From Geminisphaera colitermitum TAV2 (GTDB lineage Bacteria; Verrucomicrobiota; Verrucomicrobiia; Opitutales; Opitutaceae), in assembly GCF_000171235.2 (NCBI RefSeq), contig NZ_ABEA03000188.1:52522-116521 (forward strand): a stretch of 64,000 bases of DNA, given 5' to 3'. The notes beneath the pieces were generated by a model. The model searched no databases. It had not been told where the DNA came from and saw only the letters and a program-made list of their open reading frames with translations. Below, piece by piece: positions 58,923-64,000 of this stretch; the stretch's first letter is position 1; each line of letters begins with the position of its first letter. Made by a program: the position numbers and the translations under genes.

Positions 58923-60473
58923 ATGGCCACAACCACCAAAACCTCACGGGCCACCGCTTCCGCCGTTGCCCGCGCCAAAACCAAACTCAGCGGACACGCC
59001 GCCCACACCCAAGACGCCGCCGCAACCGGACTCGCTGGCAACATCCAGCGCCCCATCAAAATCACCATGCTCGGTGCCGGGTCCGGCTTCACACCCCGCC
59101 TCGTCAACGACGTGCTCCGCATCCCCGGCAACCAAGGCGGCATCATTGCGCTCGTCGATATCGACACCAAGCGCCTGCGCACGATGCACAAACTCATCGA
59201 AAAACTTATCGCGCAACTCGCCTCCACCCCGGCCACCGCCGCGGCCAAAAACTGGCGCGTTATCTCCTCCCCCGACCGCGCCAAAGTTCTCAAAGACTCC
59301 GACTACGTGGTCAACTGTATCGAAGTCAGCGGTACAGCCTGCGTTGTCCACGACAACGACATCCCCCTCAAATACGGCATCGACCAATGCATCGGCGACA
59401 CCATCGGCCCCGGCGGACTCTTCAAATCCCTGCGCACCATCCCCGTCTGGCTCGACGTCCTCCGCGACTGCGAACGCCTCTGCCCGCAAGCCATCGTCCT
59501 CAACTACACCAACCCCATGGCCATGATGTGCCTCGCCGCCGGACGCACCTCCACCATGCCCGTCGTCGGCCTCTGCCACTCCGTGCAAGGCACCAGCCAC
59601 CTCCTCGCCAAGTATTCAGAAATCCCCTACGAAGAGATGGATTGGACATGCGCCGGCATCAATCACCTCGCCTGGTTCACCAAACTGGAACACAAAAACG
59701 TCAACCTCTACACCAGCCGCCTCTACAAAAAATTTGCCGCCGACCTCGTCGCTGCCGAACGCGAACGCCTTGCGGGCAAAGCCTCGCACGACAGCTCCGA
59801 CCTCGACCGCGGCAAAGCCGACAAAGGCTATGAAGCCGCCGACCTCGTTCGCAAAGACATGTGCCTGCACTTTGGCGCCTTCATCACCGAAAGCTCCGGC
59901 CACCTCTCCGAATACCTCCCCTACTACCGCAAAAGCGACGCTGGACGCGCCCTCCTGCGCCAACGCTACGACGGCGGCTCGCGCTTTTACGCCACCAACT
60001 GGCCCGACTGGCGCAAGTCCGCCGACACCTCCCGCATGGCCATGCTCGCCGGCACCGAATCCATCGAATGGAACCGCTCCTGGGAATACGCCTCCTGGAT
60101 CATCGAAGCGCGCGAGAAAGACGTCCCCTTCCGCATTCACGGCAACGTCATGAACAACCACCGCGGCGCCGGCCAACTCATCACCAACCTCCCCGCCGAC
60201 GGCTGCGTGGAAGTCGCCTGCATGATCGACGGCAACGGCATCAACCCCACCCGTTACGGCGCACTCCCCGCGCACATGGCGGCGGTATGTGCGAGCAACA
60301 TGAGCATGTTTGACCTTGGTGCGCAGGCCGCCATCGACCGCAGCGTCGAAAAAGCGATTTACGCCCTGATGCTCGACCCCCTCACCTCCGCGATCCTCAC
60401 CCCCGCCGAAATCAAGGCGATGACGCTCGAAATGTTCAAAGCCGAGAAAGATTTCCTCCCCGGCTACAAATAA
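58923..60473 (+). CDS. Glycoside hydrolase family 4 enzyme (NAD-dependent glycosidase)
   Basis: This encodes 516 aa from ATG 58923 (the open frame extends 35 codons further up). After an Ala/Thr-rich leader of about 45 residues, the NAD-binding start ITMLGAGSGFTPRLVNDVL is followed by VNCIEVSGTACVVHDNDIPL, GDTIGPGGLFKSLRTIPVWL, LNYTNPMAMMC, GLCHSVQGTSHLLA (the metal-binding Cys/His of GH4) and AGINHLAWFTKLE. GH4 enzymes hydrolyse alpha- or beta-glycosides through an NAD- and Mn-dependent oxidation. The MelA/alpha-galactosidase or glucuronidase-like subgroup is possible. Confidence 0.9.
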   Translation: MATTTKTSRATASAVARAKTKLSGHAAHTQDAAATGLAGNIQRPIKITMLGAGSGFTPRLVNDVLRIPGNQGGIIALVDIDTKRLRTMHKLIEKLIAQLASTPATAAAKNWRVISSPDRAKVLKDSDYVVNCIEVSGTACVVHDNDIPLKYGIDQCIGDTIGPGGLFKSLRTIPVWLDVLRDCERLCPQAIVLNYTNPMAMMCLAAGRTSTMPVVGLCHSVQGTSHLLAKYSEIPYEEMDWTCAGINHLAWFTKLEHKNVNLYTSRLYKKFAADLVAAERERLAGKASHDSSDLDRGKADKGYEAADLVRKDMCLHFGAFITESSGHLSEYLPYYRKSDAGRALLRQRYDGGSRFYATNWPDWRKSADTSRMAMLAGTESIEWNRSWEYASWIIEAREKDVPFRIHGNVMNNHRGAGQLITNLPADGCVEVACMIDGNGINPTRYGALPAHMAAVCASNMSMFDLGAQAAIDRSVEKAIYALMLDPLTSAILTPAEIKAMTLEMFKAEKDFLPGYK

Positions 60474-60489
60474 CAATCAGACCACGGAG

Positions 60490-60593
60490 GGCGGGTTTTT
60501 ATTGCCAATCCCCGCCAGCCGCGGCACAGCCGCGCCATCCGAAAGAAAGCGGTGCTTCGTACCGTCGGCAGGGTTTTATTGCCAATCCCTGCC
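60490..60593. repeat. Two related hairpins between GH4 and TatA-like genes
   Basis: GGCGGG...CCCGCC (60490-60516) and GGCAGGG...CCCTGCC (60567-60593) share the loop TTTTATTGCCAAT. They could act as terminators for the convergent genes, or they are another small hairpin repeat family. Confidence 0.6.
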
Positions 60594-60597
60594 CTCC

Positions 60598-61077
60598 TTA
60601 TTTTTCCGCATCAGGCGGCGGGGGCGATGGCGGCACGGACACCGGCGCAGTCATCTGCGGTGGCGGTGCCGACGACGACGGAGCTTGTGTCTGATTCGCG
60701 TCCGCTGGCAATGCCGCCGCCGGACGGCGTGTTGATCCTGCCGACCCGCGTTTGGATTTAGTCCGGGCTGCGGTGGCTGGTGCCTTGGATGACGAGGACG
60801 GGGAAACCGGCGACTCCATCGCCCGCTTGATTTCCTCCTCCACTCCACTGGTGGCCTTTTTGAATTCGCGCACCGCACGCCCCAACCCGCGGGCGATGTT
60901 GGGCAGGCCCTTGCCGCCGAAAAGGACCAGCGCGAGCACGAAGATCAGCAGCAATTCCATCGAGCCAATCCCGTCGAGAAAAGCCAGCGGCGCGGAGATT
61001 GTGGAAGTCACGAAGGCCGGCACAGGCAACATCAGCGACACCGGCGAAAGCACTGGCGAAAGTATTGGAAAAACCAT
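60598..61077 (-). CDS. Sec-independent translocase protein TatA/TatB-like
   Basis: This encodes 159 aa. The TatA core is SMELLLIFVLALVLFGGKGL followed by PNIARGLGRAVREFKKATSG: a short transmembrane helix, FGGKGLP hinge and amphipathic helix. A 30-residue hydrophobic extension precedes it, so Met16 or Met40 may be the true start. A long Pro/Ser/Ala-rich tail follows. TatA oligomers form the pore for folded proteins. tatC is not in the window. Confidence 0.88.
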   Translation of the reverse strand: MVFPILSPVLSPVSLMLPVPAFVTSTISAPLAFLDGIGSMELLLIFVLALVLFGGKGLPNIARGLGRAVREFKKATSGVEEEIKRAMESPVSPSSSSKAPATAARTKSKRGSAGSTRRPAAALPADANQTQAPSSSAPPPQMTAPVSVPPSPPPPDAEK

Positions 61078-61102
61078 GACGCGGTTCCGGTTGAATCTGG
61101 TT

Positions 61103-62029
61103 TCAAGACGACGTCAGCGCCACCTCGACCACATAACTCTGGCTCTTGCCCGGAGCCACCCAGTGCAAGCCGACCTTGGTCTCGGGCGCATTGGGCGGGC
61201 CCATCCACGGCTCCACGCAATAATACGGCGCGTCGGCATCGGCGCTCCAAGTCACGACAGCCATCTCGGGATGCGGCACGGGATCGAGTCCGTTTTTGAC
61301 CGACACGCCCGCCCCGCCGCCGACGGGGAAAAACGTCACCGTGTTGGATTTCAGCCCCGAGTGAATCGCGTCCGAAAGCTCCGGGTTGCCGAACGACTCC
61401 TCCTGCCTGAGCGCCGGGCCGGGCACGAGGTGCCCCTTCGCGTCCTGACGACGCACCTTGGTGGCGGGGATTTTTATCCGATAATCCTCACGCCGGTGTC
61501 CCTCCTCCCAAGGCAGCGTGAAATAAAAGTGATGTCCGGCGCTCCACGGAATCGGCACCTGGCCGGTGTTTTTGAGGATAAATTCACACGTCAACCCCAG
61601 CGACAAGAAGCGGTAAACAACGGTGAACTCATACGAAAACGGATAGCACTCCTTCGCGTGCGCATCGGGCACAAGCGTTGCCATGAACCCGCGCTCGTCC
61701 ATGCGCGTGACCTCGAACCGCCCCTGACGTGCGAAGCCGTGCATGGGCATCGCACGACGCTGGCCGTCCGGCGAACGCCAGAAATGGATGTCGCCCGCGT
61801 CGAAACTGCGCGCGTTGAAGGGAAAAAGGATCGGGTTGCCGCCGCGCACCGAGTGAAAACCGTCGAGCGACGTGATTTCCGGCCAGTAAAGCACGTCGCG
61901 CACACTGCCGTCGCCGAGAGTCACGCACCAGTGCATGAGGCGCGCGCCACGCTCCGGGATCGCCAGAAACGTGGACTGCCCCACGGACCAGCGTCGCAGT
62001 GTCTGCCCAAGGTAAGGAACTTGTTCCAT
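61103..62029 (-). CDS. Aldose 1-epimerase/mutarotase-like protein
   Basis: This encodes 308 aa from ATG 62027-62029. Galactose-mutarotase-fold features are FLAIPERGARLMHWCVTLGD, RGGNPILFPFNARSFDAGDI, AMPMHGFARQGRFEVT (a conserved His), YEFTVVYRFLSLGLTCEFIL, SAGHHFYFTLPW (paired His) and YYCVEPWMGPPNA (catalytic Glu region). It probably interconverts sugar anomers, possibly as a hexose-6-phosphate mutarotase. It is divergent from ispF. Confidence 0.85.
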   Translation of the reverse strand: MEQVPYLGQTLRRWSVGQSTFLAIPERGARLMHWCVTLGDGSVRDVLYWPEITSLDGFHSVRGGNPILFPFNARSFDAGDIHFWRSPDGQRRAMPMHGFARQGRFEVTRMDERGFMATLVPDAHAKECYPFSYEFTVVYRFLSLGLTCEFILKNTGQVPIPWSAGHHFYFTLPWEEGHRREDYRIKIPATKVRRQDAKGHLVPGPALRQEESFGNPELSDAIHSGLKSNTVTFFPVGGGAGVSVKNGLDPVPHPEMAVVTWSADADAPYYCVEPWMGPPNAPETKVGLHWVAPGKSQSYVVEVALTSS

Positions 62030-62146
62030 AGATACGACTGTGTTGTCCCTCACACTGCGCCGGAGCAAAGGGATTTTTGAAGAAACATTTTTGGGAAGAC
62101 TTTCCCGCTTTCCACCCGTCCCGACACCCGGTGTGATGACCGGCTT

Positions 62147-62629
62147 ATGACATCACGCATCGGCCACGGCTACGACATCCATCGCACCCTCGCCGGACGC
62201 CCCCTCGTCCTCGGCGGCGTCCACTTCGAAAACAGCGACTTCGGCCTCGATGGGCACTCCGACGCCGACTGCCTTACGCACGCCGTCTGCGACGCCCTTC
62301 TCGGAGCCGCCGGCCTGCCCGACATCGGCCATTTCTTCCCCAACACCGATCCCGCCTACAAAGACATCAACTCTCAAATCCTCCTCCAGCGCACCGCCGC
62401 CGAACTCCGCGTCCGCGGCTGGGAAATCGTCAACATCGACGCCACCCTCATCGCCGAACGCCCCAAAATCCAACCCCGCCTCGCCGACATGCGCCTCACC
62501 CTCGCCGCCTCCGCCGGCATCTCGCACGAACAAATCGGCCTCAAGGCCACCACCAACGAAGGCGTCGGCGACATCGGCAAACACCTCGCCATCGCCGCCC
62601 ACGCCGTCGCGCTCATTCAGAAAACCTGA
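62147..62629 (+). CDS. ispF: 2-C-methyl-D-erythritol 2,4-cyclodiphosphate synthase
   Basis: This encodes 160 aa, the normal IspF length. The metal-binding start RIGHGYDIHR, GLDGHSDADCLTHAVCDALL, PDIGHFFPNTDPAYK and LKATTNEGVGDIGK are all intact. It catalyses a step of the MEP isoprenoid pathway in the cytoplasm. The upstream gene is divergent. Confidence 0.97.
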   Translation: MTSRIGHGYDIHRTLAGRPLVLGGVHFENSDFGLDGHSDADCLTHAVCDALLGAAGLPDIGHFFPNTDPAYKDINSQILLQRTAAELRVRGWEIVNIDATLIAERPKIQPRLADMRLTLAASAGISHEQIGLKATTNEGVGDIGKHLAIAAHAVALIQKT

Positions 62630-62690
62630 AAAATGAACCACAAAAATACAGAGACACAAAGGTCCAAACCACGGAGAACAAACGCAGCAA

Positions 62691-62705
62691 GGGGGGGGGG
62701 GGGGG
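62691..62705. repeat. G15 tract at the ribosome site of the peptide-binding protein gene
   Basis: Fifteen G directly precede AGGAGG and ATG 62712. Changes in tract length would not shift the frame but could alter the translation-initiation region. Confidence 0.82.
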
Positions 62706-62711
62706 AGGAGG

Positions 62712-64000
62712 ATGCGCGGTTGGGAGACCTTGCGTGGTTGGATTGTTCTCTATGCCTCCGTGTCTCTGGGGTTAATTTCTTTCACCGCCTGCGGACGGCG
62801 CGAGACGCCCGTGGAAGCCGGCCTTCGCACGCAGACACTCCACCAAGGCATCCGCAACGAACCCCTCACGCTCGACCCCCACCTCGCCACTCAGTCCACC
62901 GATTACCACATCCTCTCCGCCCTCTACGAAGGACTCGTCTCCGAGCACCCCGAAGACCTCCATCCCGTGCCCGGCGTCGCCGAACGCTGGGACATCTCGC
63001 CCGACGGACTCGTTTACACCTTTCACCTCCGCGCCACCGCCCGCTGGTCCAACGGCGACCCAGTCACCGCGCGCGATTTCGCCGACTCCATCCAGCGCAC
63101 CCTCCACCCCGCCTTTGGCTCACCCAACGCCCCCCTCCTTTACGTCCTCCAAGGCGCGCAGGCATTTAATCATAACCATAACCAAAGCCATAACCATAGC
63201 CAGCCCCCTCCCCCCCCCCCCCCACACACTGGCGCGGTAGCGCCCCACTTGGATGTTGGATGTTCGATGTTGGATGTTGGACATTCGGGGCGGAGCCCCG
63301 CCCCCGATTTCTCCCAAGTCGGCGTTCGCGTCCTCAATGAAAACCGCACCCTGCGCCTCACCCTTGAGCACCCCTCGCCCACCTTTTTGACCCAGCTCAA
63401 TCACCCGGCCTGGTTCCCCGTTCACCGCGCCTCGATCGAAGCCGACGGAAAAGCCAGCGGCCAGAAGACCGAAGACGCCACGCAGCCAAAGTCCGGCGAT
63501 CTCCGGCCTCTGGCATCTGGCCGCTCCGACGACGGCGAAGCCGCCGCCGCCACCTCCGCCTACCTCGACCGCGCCTCCCGCTGGGCCCGGCCCGGACGAC
63601 TCGTTGGCAACGGCCCCTTCGTCCTCGACGAACACCTCATCGGCCAGCGCATCACCGTCAAAAAATCCCCCACCTATTGGGACGCCGCCACCGTCACCCT
63701 CAACGCCATCCAATTCCATCCCATCGAAAGCCTCGACGCCGAAGAGCGCGCCTTTCGTGGCGGACAACTTCACCTCACCGACTCGATCCCCCTTGGCCGC
63801 ATCGACGCCTACCGCCGCGACAACCCCCGACTCCTCCGCATCGACCCCTACCTCGCCGTCGAATTTTACCGTGTCAACATCACCCGGCCCTTCCTCAGCG
63901 AAACCAAAATCCGGCGCGCCCTCGCCCTTGCCATCGACCGCGAAACCCTTGCCTCGCAAGTCCTGCGCGGCGTGCAACTCCCCGCCGCCACTCTCATCCC
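62712..64000 (+). CDS. Oligopeptide ABC transporter substrate-binding lipoprotein, 3' part cut by window edge
   Basis: The open frame from ATG 62712 runs off the right edge (429 codons visible). A lipoprotein signal (VLYASVSLGLISFTAC, Cys about residue 27) is followed by the SBP_bac_5/OppA fold: GIRNEPLTLDPHLATQSTDY, YEGLVSEHPEDLHPVPGVAE, WSNGDPVTARDFADSIQR, GRLVGNGPFVLDEHLIG, PTYWDAATVTLNAIQF and KIRRALALAIDRETLASQVL. The region at about 155-200 holds an Asn/His stretch, seven prolines from a C14 tract, and an LDV repeat, all in frame. A second Gly/Ala/Asp-rich insertion follows near 250. The signal peptide itself overlaps a CTCCGTGTCTCTGGGG-type repeat, so the start is uncertain. Confidence 0.88.
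   Translation, partial: MRGWETLRGWIVLYASVSLGLISFTACGRRETPVEAGLRTQTLHQGIRNEPLTLDPHLATQSTDYHILSALYEGLVSEHPEDLHPVPGVAERWDISPDGLVYTFHLRATARWSNGDPVTARDFADSIQRTLHPAFGSPNAPLLYVLQGAQAFNHNHNQSHNHSQPPPPPPPHTGAVAPHLDVGCSMLDVGHSGRSPAPDFSQVGVRVLNENRTLRLTLEHPSPTFLTQLNHPAWFPVHRASIEADGKASGQKTEDATQPKSGDLRPLASGRSDDGEAAAATSAYLDRASRWARPGRLVGNGPFVLDEHLIGQRITVKKSPTYWDAATVTLNAIQFHPIESLDAEERAFRGGQLHLTDSIPLGRIDAYRRDNPRLLRIDPYLAVEFYRVNITRPFLSETKIRRALALAIDRETLASQVLRGVQLPAATLI
63210..63223. repeat. C14 tract inside the peptide-binding protein gene
   Basis: Fourteen C, in frame, form most of a run of seven proline codons directly before the LDV repeat. Confidence 0.85.
63240..63304. repeat. LDV repeat, copy 3, inside the peptide-binding protein gene
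   Basis: Tandem TTGGATGTTGGATGTTCG units are followed by the hairpin GGGGC-GGA-GCCCC. It is translated as HLDVGCSMLDVGHSGRSP, very similar to the peptide inserted at the N-terminus of MnmA. Confidence 0.75.

Noticed and set aside
43660..63304. CRISPR array interpretation of the GATGTTGGA repeats
   Set aside because: The units are short, directly adjacent and without unique spacers, and no cas gene is present.

Overview
The window looks like a chromosome segment from a high-GC, polysaccharide-degrading Verrucomicrobiota bacterium, probably Opitutales/Opitutaceae. The basis is the combination of PEP-CTERM exported proteins, short pseudopilin-like proteins with a conserved prepilin N-terminus, a TIGR02597-type surface protein, secreted SGNH hydrolases and uronan-lyase-type enzymes, GC-rich codon use, and many REP-like repeats. 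This taxonomic call is an inference, because no rRNA gene is present.

Region 1 (1 to about 9,061, all minus strand) is the most unusual part. It is a compact, tailless, membrane-containing phage integrated in the chromosome. Read right to left it has two small early genes, an HUH rolling-circle replication initiator, small accessory genes, a DpdA/TGT-like 7-deazaguanine DNA-modification enzyme, several small membrane proteins, an FtsK/HerA-type packaging ATPase, and a PM2 P2-like double-jelly-roll major capsid protein. An Ala/Ser/Thr-rich protein then runs off the left edge. Most early genes are joined by ATGA stop/start overlaps. No integrase gene is visible. A dif-like XerC/XerD site at 9034-9061 marks the right boundary, so I propose a Xer-exploiting corticovirus/FLiP-like prophage.

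Region 2 (9,165-22,650) carries host housekeeping genes: malQ, menB, kup, a four-gene ABC exporter (HlyD adaptor, double ATPase, two permeases), hemN with a coupled small Cys-rich protein, a three-gene block resembling a plasmid remnant, and tRNA-Lys(TTT). A MITE-like element occurs twice (10,838-11,023 and 22,299-22,472), with its hairpin core inverted between copies.

Region 3 (22,857-31,645) is regulatory. It holds a NarL-type response regulator and MASE1-type histidine kinase, an AT-rich stretch, a degenerate DDE-integrase-like protein, a TetR regulator, a second MASE1-type kinase, an SGNH esterase and an IclR regulator.

Region 4 (31,755-42,026 and 48,257-60,473) is carbohydrate catabolism: an uncharacterised 868-aa protein, an L-fucose/arabinose-isomerase-like enzyme, LacI and GntR/LacI regulators, heparinase II/III-like and PL-type lyases, a clan GH-A-like glycosidase, an FAD oxidoreductase, SGNH proteins, three PEP-CTERM proteins, two pseudopilins and a GH4 glycosidase. 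Housekeeping genes are interleaved: nadK, mnmA, and metE behind a cobalamin riboswitch. The right end has a TatA-like protein, a mutarotase-like protein, ispF and a truncated oligopeptide-binding lipoprotein.

A genome-wide peculiarity shows throughout. GTAG/GGAG/GTGG-headed hairpin pairs (REP/REPIN-like), LDV-encoding repeats, and poly-C/G tracts of up to 21 bases lie between genes and also, in frame, inside conserved genes such as mnmA, hemN and the peptide-binding protein.
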